64,000 nucleotides of DNA, from the NCBI RefSeq assembly GCF_003937825.1, contig NZ_RSFW01000013.1:186001-250000 (forward strand), given 5' to 3'. Made by a program: the position numbers and the translations under genes. Under the pieces are notes generated by a model. The model saw nothing but the letters and a program-made list of their open reading frames with translations, was not told the DNA's origin and did not search any database. Shown here one piece after another: positions 23,927-33,315 of the stretch. The DNA is from Mesobacillus subterraneus (GTDB taxonomy: Bacteria > Bacillota > Bacilli > Bacillales > Cytobacillaceae). How positions within the stretch are numbered: position 1 is the stretch's first letter; each line of letters begins with the position of its first letter.

Positions 23927-25927
23927 TTATAATCCTGAATCCAATCTCATTTCATAAAACTGCTTCACTCGTGTTACAACGTCCTTCGAACCGGAATCCT
24001 CGATCATCATCGCGACGATCATGTCAGAGGAATTCGGGTTGTAGGCGACGAACCAGCCGAGCTCCCGGCCTTTTTCGCCCTGCTTTTGCTTAATTTCAGC
24101 CGTGCCTGTTTTGCCGGCGAGGTGATAGTTGGCAATCCGGCCATTGTGTGCAGTTCCGTTCGGGTCGGAAATGACCTTTGTCAGCATTCCGTTGAGTGCG
24201 GCGGCATGTTCAGGAGTGATCAGCCCTTCCTGCCACACCTGGCTCTTCTCTTCGTCCTGTTTCAGGATCGGCTTCACCATATTGCCTTTGTTCACCAATG
24301 GTGAGTAAGCTGTCGCAAGATGAAGGACATTCATCTCCACCTGTCCCTGTCCATACGCGGAGTCTGCCAGGCGAATCTCGTTGTCAATCTTGCCGATTTG
24401 CGACGGCTCGATTGGATACAGGTATTCAGGCTGGTCTTCGAAGCCGAACTTCTTCAAGCCTGCTGTAAACGTATCTGTTCCCATGCCGAGCGCTGCCCGT
24501 GCGAAATAGATATTGTCGGAATAAACGAGCGCCTTCTCGAGGTTGATGCTTCCCTTTACATCCGAGTATCTTGTGACTTTGTAGTTGCCCCATGATGCAT
24601 CCTTCTGCCATTGCTTTTCGTTGATATCAAATGCGGTATCAAGCTTCAGCTTGTCATTTTCCAGCCCAATCGCCGCTGTGATCGGTTTGATGACAGAGCC
24701 TGGCGCATACGTCAGCTTGAATCGGTTAAGGAATGGCTGAAGCGGATCTTCCTCTAGCATTTTTCGTTTATTCTGCGAGATTCCAAGTGTCATCTCATTC
24801 GGATCGAATCCAGGTGCGCTGACGAGCGCCAGCGTTTCCCCGGTTTCCGGGTTGATTGCAGAGGCCATGCCGGCTTTTCCTTTTAGCTGATCGTACAGCT
24901 GCTGCTGGGCAACGACATCGATCGTCAGCTGGACATCCTCACCGTTTTTGACCGGCTTTTCTGCCAGGGTCTTGACGGTGCCATCTTCTTTTGCAATCGA
25001 AATCCTGACCCCGTTCTCTCCTTTTAACTGTTCCTCCAGAACCTGTTCAAGGCCGCGGCGGCCAATCAGGTCTGTGCTCATATAGCCTTTGCCCTCCAAT
25101 TTTTCGAGGTCATCCGCTGTGACCGGGCCGATATAGCCAAGCAAATGGGACAGCGCCTCCCCGTAAGGATATTCCCTCGCTCCCACCATCTGGTTCGTCA
25201 CGCCATCGAGTGCAAACAGTTTTTCATGAAGGGCCTTATCTGTTTTCGAAACTTTTTTAAGCGGCACGAACAGGTCTGGCTTCACCCAGCCCGCATTCAT
25301 TGCCTTATTGATCTGTTCCTCGGTCATATCGAGCAGTTCGGCAAGCTTGGCGATTGTCTCATCTTTCTTGTCACCCATCTGTCCCGGAACAACTCCGACC
25401 TGGACAGCCGTACCGTTGATCGCCAGCCCGTTCCCTGCACGGTCAAGGATGCTGCCGCGCTCGGCCTGTACATTTTTAAAGCTGATTTTATCCCCGTCCC
25501 CCAGCTCCGGAAAAATGTAGGTGGTGTTCCAGTCAATAAACCAATTTGTGTTGTCTTCCCGTTCTTCTTTTACAAGAGTAGCGGTATGATCGAACTCGAT
25601 TGGTCCTGCCGCACTGGCCATTTTAGCGGAAAAAGGCAGCTCTGCATTCTCCTCATATTCCTTTTCTTCCTCAGACTGTTTGTAGCTGACCTTCAGCTGG
25701 TCAATCTCCAAATCCTGATAAATTTTATTATAACGATTGACGAATTCCTCCTTCGTGATGGAATCCTTCGCTTTCTCTGATAAAAACTCGTACATCTCCT
25801 CAAACTTCTGCTCATTCCACAGCTTCACATACTGGGAAAACCGTTCTTCGGGAGTCGGTTCCTTGCTGCAGCCTGAAATGATTGCCGCTGCGAAGACCAA
25901 CATGATCATGAATATGGCTCGTTTCAT
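23927..25927 (-). CDS. pbpC: Class B penicillin-binding protein 3 (PbpC/MecA-like)
   Basis: The 666-residue protein has lipobox IISGC and an NTF2-like MecA N-terminal domain (about 25-150), then a dimerisation domain and transpeptidase. Catalytic motifs: S-V-I-K near 411, S-D-N near 468 and K-T-G near 605. Length matches B. subtilis PbpC (PBP3). It cross-links peptidoglycan at the outer membrane face; relatives have low beta-lactam affinity. Single gene with its own terminator. Confidence 0.95.
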   Translation of the reverse strand: MKRAIFMIMLVFAAAIISGCSKEPTPEERFSQYVKLWNEQKFEEMYEFLSEKAKDSITKEEFVNRYNKIYQDLEIDQLKVSYKQSEEEKEYEENAELPFSAKMASAAGPIEFDHTATLVKEEREDNTNWFIDWNTTYIFPELGDGDKISFKNVQAERGSILDRAGNGLAINGTAVQVGVVPGQMGDKKDETIAKLAELLDMTEEQINKAMNAGWVKPDLFVPLKKVSKTDKALHEKLFALDGVTNQMVGAREYPYGEALSHLLGYIGPVTADDLEKLEGKGYMSTDLIGRRGLEQVLEEQLKGENGVRISIAKEDGTVKTLAEKPVKNGEDVQLTIDVVAQQQLYDQLKGKAGMASAINPETGETLALVSAPGFDPNEMTLGISQNKRKMLEEDPLQPFLNRFKLTYAPGSVIKPITAAIGLENDKLKLDTAFDINEKQWQKDASWGNYKVTRYSDVKGSINLEKALVYSDNIYFARAALGMGTDTFTAGLKKFGFEDQPEYLYPIEPSQIGKIDNEIRLADSAYGQGQVEMNVLHLATAYSPLVNKGNMVKPILKQDEEKSQVWQEGLITPEHAAALNGMLTKVISDPNGTAHNGRIANYHLAGKTGTAEIKQKQGEKGRELGWFVAYNPNSSDMIVAMMIEDSGSKDVVTRVKQFYEMRLDSGL

Positions 25928-26004
25928 ATGTATCCCTCCTCCTGTCTGATTTTACCATAGATTCACATTTTATTTAAATGGAGCGAATTCCTTATTATTC
26001 CCAT

Positions 26005-26035
26005 GAAAAAACCCGCCTTTTTAGATAGGCGGGTT
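26005..26035 (-). terminator. Terminator of spoIIQ
   Basis: Stem ACCCGCC / GGCGGGT with six T after it on the minus strand. Confidence 0.93.
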
Positions 26036-26053
26036 CCAAAATGTTCGTTTTTA

Positions 26054-26953
26054 TTAAGAGTTTGTTGAAGTTTCGGAATCAGTGGAAGAATCTTTGTCTT
26101 CGCCTGCGTCCTTATCTTCGTCCTGATCAGCGTCTTTTTTATCTGAGCCGTCTTCAGCTGGCTTGTCTTCCACCGGAGATGTTCCCTCAGCATCTTCTTC
26201 TGCAGCATCTTCAGATTTACCTGCATCTGCATCAGATGAAGCTTTTTCCTCGGTCACATTCGCTTCCTGCAACGAGCTCAGCGGCTTGTTGAAGTACTCA
26301 TGCGGATTGACAGGGACATTGTCCTTGCGGATTTCAAAGTGGACATGGTTTCCAGCTTTTTCATTGATCTGGCTAGTACCGGATTTCGCAATCACCTGGC
26401 CTTGTTCAACCTGGTCGCCAACTTTTACCTGGAAGTCTTTCACGGACTGATATTGTGTTACAATACCTTTGTCATGTTCGATTTCGATGACGTTTCCTAG
26501 CATCTCATCTTTTCTGACATCTGTGACGGTACCGCTAAGTGACGCGATTACGTCGAATTCCTTGCCATCTTTTGAAGCAATGTTGATTCCAGTGTTCGGG
26601 TGGTACGTATTATTATAGAACACTAGAGCTGCTTCCTGCTCGGCTGCATCGCTGTCATTGTCATAGAATCCCATTTGGACGACAGCATCATCTTCATTCA
26701 CCACTGGCATTACGAAGTTCTCCATCGCGCGGTTGACTTCAACTGCTGGCTGTTCATTCATCTTTTTGCCAGGCATGTCAGTCGCTTTGTACTCGGATTG
26801 ATCAACGTTGTTGCCACCGCTGTTTTGATACCAAAGGACACCAGTTAGAATGATTGCGGCACTAGCAATATAAACTGTTGGATACACCCACCGCTTCTTG
26901 AAAAAGCTGTTCTTGCTTTTGTCTTGAGAAGATCTTTTTTCTTCCTCTCTCAT
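26054..26953 (-). CDS. spoIIQ: SpoIIQ, forespore channel protein
   Basis: The 299-residue product starts MREEEKRSSQ, matching B. subtilis SpoIIQ. ATG 26953 is 6 nt after GAGGTG. One membrane helix lies near 27-45, a LytM/M23 fold about 80-230, then a roughly 65-residue acidic tail. SpoIIQ in the forespore membrane pairs with SpoIIIAH across the septum to form the feeding channel. The HVHFEIR motif is kept, but the first metal site reads HPNTGIN, with Asn where peptidases have Asp, so enzyme activity is unlikely. A sigma-F-type promoter lies upstream. Confidence 0.97.
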   Translation of the reverse strand: MREEEKRSSQDKSKNSFFKKRWVYPTVYIASAAIILTGVLWYQNSGGNNVDQSEYKATDMPGKKMNEQPAVEVNRAMENFVMPVVNEDDAVVQMGFYDNDSDAAEQEAALVFYNNTYHPNTGINIASKDGKEFDVIASLSGTVTDVRKDEMLGNVIEIEHDKGIVTQYQSVKDFQVKVGDQVEQGQVIAKSGTSQINEKAGNHVHFEIRKDNVPVNPHEYFNKPLSSLQEANVTEEKASSDADAGKSEDAAEEDAEGTSPVEDKPAEDGSDKKDADQDEDKDAGEDKDSSTDSETSTNS

Positions 26954-27027
26954 TTTCATCACCTCAGCAATCAGTCTGAACAGAAGCGAAAAAATATATA
27001 CATAGAGTTTAAAAAATTTTTACTGCT

Positions 27028-27057
27028 TATTTTTCGACAAAGGTCAGATTTTTATGC
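27028..27057 (-). promoter_or_regulatory. Sigma-F-type promoter of spoIIQ
   Basis: On the minus strand GCATA (27053-27057), a 16-bp spacer and CGAAAAATA (27028-27036) fit the forespore sigma-F pattern. It lies about 75 bp upstream of the spoIIQ start. Confidence 0.7.
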
Positions 27058-27205
27058 AAAAAAGTTTTTTGGTGGGTTATCTTTTTGGAAATCTGGTATT
27101 CTGCTGCGTTTAAGTCATTACTTTTTAGAGTTTGTGTCCCCCTCCGTTTTATTAAAATTCGTTTCCTGCCCGGGTCTGGTTATTACTATAAAGTGAGGTT
27201 TTACC

Positions 27206-27640
27206 ATGAGAAAGTTACTAGTATGGTTTTTAAGAATTCTTCCCATCGCCTATATGGCGGCGATCTGGGTCATGTCCAGCCATCCGGCAGATGCTCTGGT
27301 GGAACTGCCAAACCAGGGAATTGACCGGTTTATAAAAGAGTCCCTCCATCTTGTTGAGTTCGGGGTACTGTATGTGCTGCTCGTCCTGGCTGCGTTGACG
27401 ACCGGGCGCTTCACCCCAGTGCTCAGCTTCACGTTCATGGGCGTGGCGATCCTGTACGGCCTGCTCGACGAGGTTCACCAAAGCTTCGTTCCGTACCGAT
27501 CTGCAACTGTGATTGATTTTGTAAAAGACGTCATTGGGATTTTGGCGGCATCCCACTTCATTCATCACGCATACTTCAGCGGCAAGTTTAAGCGGCTTGG
27601 AAAGGTTTTGCAGGGGTTCGAGGAGCGAGTGCGGGGATAA
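27206..27640 (+). CDS. VanZ-like membrane protein
   Basis: The 144-residue protein has about four membrane helices and the VanZ family signatures SHPAD, HLVEFGVLY and YGLLDEVHQSFVPYRSATV..D. ATG with GTGAGG upstream. The family includes the teicoplanin-resistance accessory VanZ, but most members have no known function. It starts a rightward pair with the NERD gene, separated by the 21-bp array B. Confidence 0.9.
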   Translation: MRKLLVWFLRILPIAYMAAIWVMSSHPADALVELPNQGIDRFIKESLHLVEFGVLYVLLVLAALTTGRFTPVLSFTFMGVAILYGLLDEVHQSFVPYRSATVIDFVKDVIGILAASHFIHHAYFSGKFKRLGKVLQGFEERVRG

Positions 27641-27768
27641 AGGGATTAATTACGGTTTTTTAGCGGCTGGTCTTGGAATCGAGGCTGGCTTTTATTTTTT
27701 ACGACTGCTTTTATGTAATATTATTTCAAATCACCTCTTTTCAGGGTTAAATTTAGCGGATATTACTT

Positions 27769-27873
27769 CAACCGTGAATAAAATGGAGCCAACCGTTAAA
27801 ATAACCCTTCCAACCGTGAATAAAACTTCTGCAACCGTTAATAAATTGCTCCCAACCGTGAAAATCCATTAAT
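27769..27873 (+). repeat. Tandem 21-bp array B (core CAACCGTGAATAAAA)
   Basis: Five units start at 27769, 27790, 27811, 27832 and 27853, exactly 21 bp apart. Each begins CAACCGT[G/T]A followed by an A-rich tract and 6-7 variable bases. The array ends about 85 bp before the NERD gene start. The orientation of the A-rich strand matches the genes. Confidence 0.9.
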
Positions 27874-27977
27874 TTATGTAACGGACATACATATTTCACA
27901 AAAAACTAGATACTTTAATAGGTATTTTTCAACTGGCCGAAGAATTCATATACAAAATGATAAAGGAAGTGATCAAT

Positions 27978-28967
27978 TTGATAGAAAAAGAAAGAACATA
28001 CCCGATTCGGCTTAGGAAATATGAAGCTTTAATGAATCGAATCCTACCAAACCATCCTAAACTCCCATTTATTGAGCAAGATTACAAAGCCTGGCGCTCT
28101 GGATACAAAGGGGAACTGCAAACCGATTACCGTTTAAGTTTCTTGCCTGAAAAGGGGTTCCATATTTTTCGAGATCTACGCCTTACTGATGGAGAATGGC
28201 ACTTCCAAATCGATACCCTCATCTTAACGATTCGCTATATCCTTCTTATAGAAACAAAAAACCACAAAGGCACGCTCTACTTCGATAAAGATTCTGAACA
28301 AATGATCCAAACGAAAGATGAAAAGGAAAAATCATTTGATCACCCACTTATTCAAGTTAAAATGCAAGCATGGCACCTAAAAAGATGGCTTAAACAATAC
28401 AAATTCGATGTACCCCCCATTTATCATCTTGTGGTAGTCAGCAACTCTTCCACCATTATTAAGACAAATGACCGCCCACTTAATAAGGTAATAGTAAAAG
28501 GCGATGTGTTACTGAATCGTGTGCTCGAGATCGATGAGTTTACTCAAAGCGTCATCTTCACCGAAAAAGATGTAAGAAGGTTATCAAAATTACTGATAAA
28601 GAAGCATACTCCCCACTATCCTGACGTATTAAAACCATATTCTCTTACCCACGACGACCTTCAAAAAGGAGTTCAATGCCCCTCTTGTTCAACTTTTGGT
28701 ATGAAACGTGAAAGGTGGGTCTGGCAATGCCCTTTATGTGGCCATAAGTCCAAGACGGCGCATCATAAATCGTTAAAAGAGTTTTTCCTTCTTATCAATC
28801 CTTCCATAAATAATCAATCATGCAGAGAGTTTTGTCCCGGGATTACATTCAAGACGGCCAGTGACCTCCTATCATCCATGCACCTCACCCACACCGGCTC
28901 CAAAAAAGGCCGCATCTACCACATGCCGCCAGACATCGAAACATTCTTTCATCTCGCGAAAAAATAG
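27978..28967 (+). CDS. NERD-domain protein with zinc ribbon
   Basis: The 329-residue protein has an N-terminal NERD (nuclease-related) domain of the PD-(D/E)xK type: YKGELQTDY, FQIDTLIL and LIETKNHKG hold the expected E, D and ExK. After about 230 a C4 zinc ribbon (CPSC, CPLC) and a helical tail follow. The function is unknown; NERD proteins are suspected to handle nucleic acids. The likely start is TTG 27978 after AAGGAAGTGA; an ATG at 27957 lacks a site. The gene is AT-rich compared with its neighbours. Array B lies upstream. Confidence 0.88.
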   Translation: MIEKERTYPIRLRKYEALMNRILPNHPKLPFIEQDYKAWRSGYKGELQTDYRLSFLPEKGFHIFRDLRLTDGEWHFQIDTLILTIRYILLIETKNHKGTLYFDKDSEQMIQTKDEKEKSFDHPLIQVKMQAWHLKRWLKQYKFDVPPIYHLVVVSNSSTIIKTNDRPLNKVIVKGDVLLNRVLEIDEFTQSVIFTEKDVRRLSKLLIKKHTPHYPDVLKPYSLTHDDLQKGVQCPSCSTFGMKRERWVWQCPLCGHKSKTAHHKSLKEFFLLINPSINNQSCREFCPGITFKTASDLLSSMHLTHTGSKKGRIYHMPPDIETFFHLAKK

Positions 28968-28996
28968 TAGTTACCGAGGCAAAACCCAGTCGCGCT

Positions 28997-29025
28997 AAAA
29001 AGCCAGGGCGGTGTTTGCCCTGGCC
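28997..29025 (-). terminator. Terminator of spoIID
   Basis: Stem GCCAGGGC / GCCCTGGC followed by TTTTTA on the minus strand. On the plus strand it may also stop the NERD transcript. Confidence 0.85.
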
Positions 29026-29067
29026 ATGTCATTATTCGGTTTAACGCTGCAGCGGATACAATTTGAA

Positions 29068-30096
29068 TTATTTCCTCGCCATCACCTTCGTCAGCATGCT
29101 GTCGGCTTCGCTGATCTCCACGCCTTTGTAGTAGTGCTTGACGATGTCTTGATAGGTTTTTCCTTCGGTGGCCATGCCGTTGGCGCCGTATTGGCTCATG
29201 CCGACGCCGTGGCCGAAGCCTTCGGTCGTGATGACGACATTGCCGCCTTTGAGCTCCCAGGTGAAGTCGCTGGAGCGGAGGCTGAGCTTCTCACGGACTT
29301 CTTTACCAGTGAGCACTTTACCGCCGATGTCGATCTTGGCTACGCGATTCCCGGATGTCCTCGAGATGACCTTGCCGATGGTCGCTGAGCTCGGCAGCTT
29401 GACGCCAAGCTTGGCTTCGACGTCAGCGACCGTCATGACAGTCTGGCTGCGAAACTTCGGTGATTGCAGGTCCCACGGACTCTCGACGCTGCGCAGGTAC
29501 GGCAGGGAGTTGGACCAGTATTCCTCTGAGTTTTCGGTGAAGCCGTTGGATGTCGAGAAGAACGTCGCATCGATCGGCGCTCCATCGTAAGTGAGAACCT
29601 GGCCGTCAGTTGCTTTCACAGCCTCGGCGATTTTCTTGGTCTTCCATTTATAATCGACGCCCCACTGCTTTTTCAATTCTTCTTTATTTTTAAAAACCTG
29701 ATGGATTTCCGTATCATTTAGCTGTGCCCCCTCGGGGACGCCAACCTTATTTGGGCTCAGCATTTGTTTTACATAGTAAGTCCTTGCCGACAGCGCCTGC
29801 GCCTTCAGTGCTTCCAGTTCGAACTCAGCAGGCATTTCGGCGGCAACGACGCCAATTAAGTATTCATCAAGCGGAAGCTTCTCTGTCTTTGACAATGCTG
29901 TCCGGTATACGGCTACCTCGACCGCGGAGTCTGCTGTCGGGACCGCAGCGGCATCCTTCGCCTCTGTCTGGAGCTCTTCCCCTAGCTTTCCGCCTGCCTT
30001 TTCTTCCATAAAAGGGAGGACGAGCAGCGATGGGATCAGGAGTGTGACAGCGAAAAGGATTGCAGCTAGTAGGATGATTGGTTTGAATTTTAACAT
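29068..30096 (-). CDS. spoIID: SpoIID, sporulation peptidoglycan lytic transglycosylase
   Basis: The 342-residue product has an N-terminal membrane helix, then a SpoIID domain with [15 protein letters not shown], whose Glu is the catalytic residue, and C-terminal [17 protein letters not shown]. SpoIID with SpoIIP/SpoIIM cuts septal peptidoglycan for engulfment. A sigma-E-like promoter lies upstream. It is adjacent to murA, as in B. subtilis. Confidence 0.97.
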   Translation of the reverse strand: MLKFKPIILLAAILFAVTLLIPSLLVLPFMEEKAGGKLGEELQTEAKDAAAVPTADSAVEVAVYRTALSKTEKLPLDEYLIGVVAAEMPAEFELEALKAQALSARTYYVKQMLSPNKVGVPEGAQLNDTEIHQVFKNKEELKKQWGVDYKWKTKKIAEAVKATDGQVLTYDGAPIDATFFSTSNGFTENSEEYWSNSLPYLRSVESPWDLQSPKFRSQTVMTVADVEAKLGVKLPSSATIGKVISRTSGNRVAKIDIGGKVLTGKEVREKLSLRSSDFTWELKGGNVVITTEGFGHGVGMSQYGANGMATEGKTYQDIVKHYYKGVEISEADSMLTKVMARK

Positions 30097-30145
30097 AAAA
30101 AAGCCTCCATTATGAAATTATTACGGTCGTAAACCGTCTCATTTC

Positions 30146-30175
30146 ATTCATATGGAGGCGGACAAGCTTTTATGA
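30146..30175 (-). promoter_or_regulatory. Sigma-E-type promoter of spoIID
   Basis: TCATAAA (30169-30175), a 14-bp spacer and CATATGAAT (30146-30154) on the minus strand resemble the mother-cell sigma-E consensus, about 50 bp before the spoIID start. Confidence 0.7.
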
Positions 30176-30331
30176 CAGAAATCGAAAATGCATAAACGTT
30201 TGCCGAAAGTCTCATAATAAGTCGGGCAAAATCAATTCACGAAATTGGACATAAATTTTCGGGCTCAATCCGCCCTTTTAAAATCAAGTCTCGATTGAAT
30301 CAATCAACAGGTCCTCAATATACACTGCATT

Positions 30332-30380
30332 AAAAATCAAAAAACCGCAGAACTATACGTTAATGCACAATTCTCCGGTT
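30332..30380 (-). terminator. Terminator of murA
   Basis: Stem AACCGGAGAA / TTCTGCGGTT (one mismatch) with TTTTTTGATTTTT after it on the minus strand. Confidence 0.8.
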
Positions 30381-30395
30381 TATTGAGTAGGTTAT

Positions 30396-31703
30396 TTATG
30401 CGTTCATGTCTGAGACTAATTTTTCGGTTACTGGCTGTTCTTCTACTTCGCTGATGCGTTCGATATCAGCGCCTAGTGCTGCAAGTTTATTGTGGAAGTT
30501 GACGTAGCCGCGGTCCAGATGGTAAAGCTCTGTTACGCGTGTTACTCCGTCAGCCACAAGGCCAGTCAGAATCAGGGATGCAGCGGCACGCAGATCGGTT
30601 GCTGCTACTTCTGCTCCTTGCAGGTTGGATGGTCCGTTCATGATGACAGAGCGGCCATCGATTTTGATGTTTGCGTTCATGCGGCGGAATTCTTCCACGT
30701 GCATGAAGCGGTTTTCGAAAACAGTTTCTGTGATCATGCTTGTTCCCTGGGCGCGCAGTAGCAAGGCCATCATCTGGGATTGCATATCCGTCGGGAAGCC
30801 AGGGTGCGGCATTGTCTTGATGTCGACTGCTTTCAATTTTTCAGGCCCGATGACACGAAGGCCTTCTTCTTCTTCAATGATGGTAACGCCCATTTCTTCC
30901 ATCTTCGCTACCAATGAAGAAAGATGCTCAGGTACAGCGCCTTTTACAAGGACGTCTCCGCCAGTGATTGCGGATGCAACCATGAATGTACCTGCTTCGA
31001 TACGGTCAGGAATGATGTTGTGGTCAGCACCGAACAGTACTTCCACGCCTTCGATCTTGATTGTGCCAGTTCCTGCGCCTTTTACCTTTGCTCCCATCTT
31101 GTTCAGGAAGTTTGCAAGGTCGACGATTTCTGGTTCTTTTGCGACGTTTTCGATGATCGTTGTGCCTTTTGCAAGGACTGCGGCCATCATAATATTTTCC
31201 GTAGCGCCAACGCTAGGGAAATCAAGATATATTTTAGCTCCGTGCAAACCATTGACTGCTTCGGCTTCGATAAAACCGTTTCCTACCTTGACAGTCGCAC
31301 CCATTGCTTCAAAGCCTTTAAGGTGCTGGTCGATAGGACGGGAACCGATTGCGCAGCCGCCTGGCAATGCAACACGCGCACGGCCATTCCTGGCAAGCAG
31401 GGATCCCATTACTAATACAGAAGCACGCATTTTACGAACATACTCAAAAGGTGCTTCTATTTTTAACTCTCTGGATGCATCTACTGTAATTGTGTTATTT
31501 TCAAACTCCACTACGGCGTTTAAAGAACGTAATACTTCGTTGATGGTATATACATCGGAGAGAGTTGGCACATCACGAATTACGCTTTTTCCGTCACTTG
31601 CTAATAATGTTGCAGCGATAACAGGCAAGACGGCATTCTTAGCTCCTTCAACCTTTACAGAACCGCTTAGCCTTTGTCCGCCGCGGACGATGATTTTTTC
31701 CAA
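30396..31703 (-). CDS. murA: UDP-GlcNAc 1-carboxyvinyltransferase MurA
   Basis: The 435-residue enzyme makes the first committed step of peptidoglycan synthesis, adding enolpyruvate from PEP to UDP-GlcNAc. It has the N-terminal [20 protein letters not shown] and the active-site Cys in [11 protein letters not shown] near 116, the fosfomycin target. Between ywmB and spoIID, as in B. subtilis murAA. Cytosolic. Confidence 0.98.
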   Translation of the reverse strand: MEKIIVRGGQRLSGSVKVEGAKNAVLPVIAATLLASDGKSVIRDVPTLSDVYTINEVLRSLNAVVEFENNTITVDASRELKIEAPFEYVRKMRASVLVMGSLLARNGRARVALPGGCAIGSRPIDQHLKGFEAMGATVKVGNGFIEAEAVNGLHGAKIYLDFPSVGATENIMMAAVLAKGTTIIENVAKEPEIVDLANFLNKMGAKVKGAGTGTIKIEGVEVLFGADHNIIPDRIEAGTFMVASAITGGDVLVKGAVPEHLSSLVAKMEEMGVTIIEEEEGLRVIGPEKLKAVDIKTMPHPGFPTDMQSQMMALLLRAQGTSMITETVFENRFMHVEEFRRMNANIKIDGRSVIMNGPSNLQGAEVAATDLRAAASLILTGLVADGVTRVTELYHLDRGYVNFHNKLAALGADIERISEVEEQPVTEKLVSDMNA

Positions 31704-31735
31704 GTGTATTCCCCTCCGCGTCCAATTTCTCTATA

Positions 31736-32467
31736 TTAATATTCAATCGTTATGATGGGTGTGCCAACTACGAGGGTAGTCTTTGCGCCCAATCGGTCAG
31801 TTTTCCGTAATCCAAGCTGCATATTCATGTCATGTTCTTTGCTTAAGGACTTGTCGAATAAAGGTGAAACGGCTGATACGGATAAGAATGATTCCTCTTC
31901 CATTCCTTCGACTTCCTTGGCATTGAAGGCTTTTAACAATTTAGTTTTATAAACAGGTAAAGCCGAGTTTATCTTATCATCAAATTCGCCTTCTACACAA
32001 GAGAAAGTTGTGGCATTTCCTCGAAAAATGTCAAATATTCTGCCTGGTAAATTTTTGTTTAAAAATACTTCTGTATTTTTATTCCAGTACTGACCTCTGA
32101 CCTCATACATCACATACGTATGTAAACGGCCGTTTGTGTCGGTCGAAACAAACTTGATTTTTTCCTCAAGTCCTCCAGACCTGGTTACAGCCGTGATCTC
32201 ACCATGGTTGAGATTGTCGCCGCCAGTCCATGTCCAATTTGGAAGCTTCGCTTTTAAATCGTTCACCAGATCATTTGCATTTTCTTTTTCCATCGTTTCC
32301 CTTGCATACATTGACCAGCCAGTGATCATAATATTTTCGTCCTGCAAAACTGAGGCCAGAGTTTTAAGTTCATGATCTGCGTCAGCTACAGTCGTCTTAT
32401 TCCCAGCTTGGAGCACAATAAAACCAATAATGCCAATAATTGATAAAATAAACGAAATTTTCTTCAT
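31736..32467 (-). CDS. ywmB: YwmB family protein
   Basis: The 243-residue protein has an N-terminal signal/membrane helix and a TATA-box-binding-like fold family (YwmB). It precedes murA by 32 nt, as in B. subtilis, and is probably cotranscribed. Extracytoplasmic by its signal segment. Function unknown. Confidence 0.92.
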   Translation of the reverse strand: MKKISFILSIIGIIGFIVLQAGNKTTVADADHELKTLASVLQDENIMITGWSMYARETMEKENANDLVNDLKAKLPNWTWTGGDNLNHGEITAVTRSGGLEEKIKFVSTDTNGRLHTYVMYEVRGQYWNKNTEVFLNKNLPGRIFDIFRGNATTFSCVEGEFDDKINSALPVYKTKLLKAFNAKEVEGMEEESFLSVSAVSPLFDKSLSKEHDMNMQLGLRKTDRLGAKTTLVVGTPIITIEY

Positions 32468-32705
32468 ATGTCTGTCACTCTCCCCTTACTACCATTCTTA
32501 CCAGGAGAGCGAATCACATACGTGGGAATTCTCGTCACTTTTTGACATCATTCTGGCTGCCAACTCAGCCGGGTGTTCACTTTATGTGAAAAATTAAACA
32601 TACTTCTCCATAAAAACAAACACAATGAGTATTGTACTTAAAAAACTGCATTTTGGAAACATGTATGAAGACCTAATTTTTTACCAATTTTAACAATAGT
32701 TGAAT

Positions 32706-32945
32706 TCATTGCTGAAAAATCATCGGAAGCTGCTGTGACCATTGGAGGTAATTCAAAAAGAAGTTGCTGACTGTCGACCCTAGTGCGATGGAAGCGAGAA
32801 TATATAAAATCCGGGCTTGAAGTACATGGTTTGCCCTGAGCAGCTTTTCAAATTGGAGAGCCTGTAGCGCCCACCAGGATACAGCAATGAACACTAGATG
32901 CAAGAGAATGCTGGTCAGTGCAAAGCCGCCAAATCCTGTCATCAT
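32706..32945 (-). CDS. ywzB: DUF1146 (YwzB-like) small membrane protein
   Basis: This 79-residue protein has two or three membrane helices and the DUF1146 pattern SWWALQALQFEKLL and LASIALGSTVSNFFL. The ATG follows GGGGGAAGG. In B. subtilis ywzB lies near the atp genes and ywmB. Function unknown. Confidence 0.88.
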   Translation of the reverse strand: MMTGFGGFALTSILLHLVFIAVSWWALQALQFEKLLRANHVLQARILYILASIALGSTVSNFFLNYLQWSQQLPMIFQQ

Positions 32946-33037
32946 AAACCTTCCCCCTTTACCTACTCATTTTATCATATAGGTGTATGCACCATATTAA
33001 TAGACGTTTCAACTGCGAAAAAGTTTCAAAAAAATGT

Positions 33038-33115
33038 GCAGGCGCACTGGTTAGCCCGAGCAGGCATAAGAGGAACCGTGAGGATGCAGTACATTGTTAC
33101 TGAGGGTTAGAGGTT
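33038..33115 (+). repeat. Possible dispersed repeat, GC-rich island in AT-rich gap
   Basis: The block beginning GTGCAGGCGCACTGG and AGCCCGAGCAGGC is GC-rich inside an AT-rich gap of 370 bp and resembles dispersed Bacillus elements. Only one copy is in this window, so this is tentative. Confidence 0.3.
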
Positions 33116-33167
33116 GGACCTTGAGTACAAAAGCGCATTCATTTTCACACCTTAATTTTTTTGTCCA

Positions 33168-33203
33168 ATAAAAAACTGGCCTGCGAAATTCCGCAAGGCC
33201 AGC
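33168..33203 (-). terminator. Terminator of the complex I operon
   Basis: Stem CTGGCCTTGCGG / TTCGCAGGCCAG on the minus strand with TTTTTT after it, downstream of nuoN. Confidence 0.92.
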
Positions 33204-33315
33204 TGTATTTACCCCTATGATGAATGAATAGATTTTCCCCAAAACCCATACATGGTGATGCTTTTCTTACATGGTCTCTTCATTGAGGCTTCACCAAATT
33301 TTAAAAGCAGCAGGC

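Noticed and set aside
27534-27872. Open frame over array B
   Set aside because: Repeats TVNK-type peptides only because of the 21-bp step; overlaps vanZ and has no start signal.
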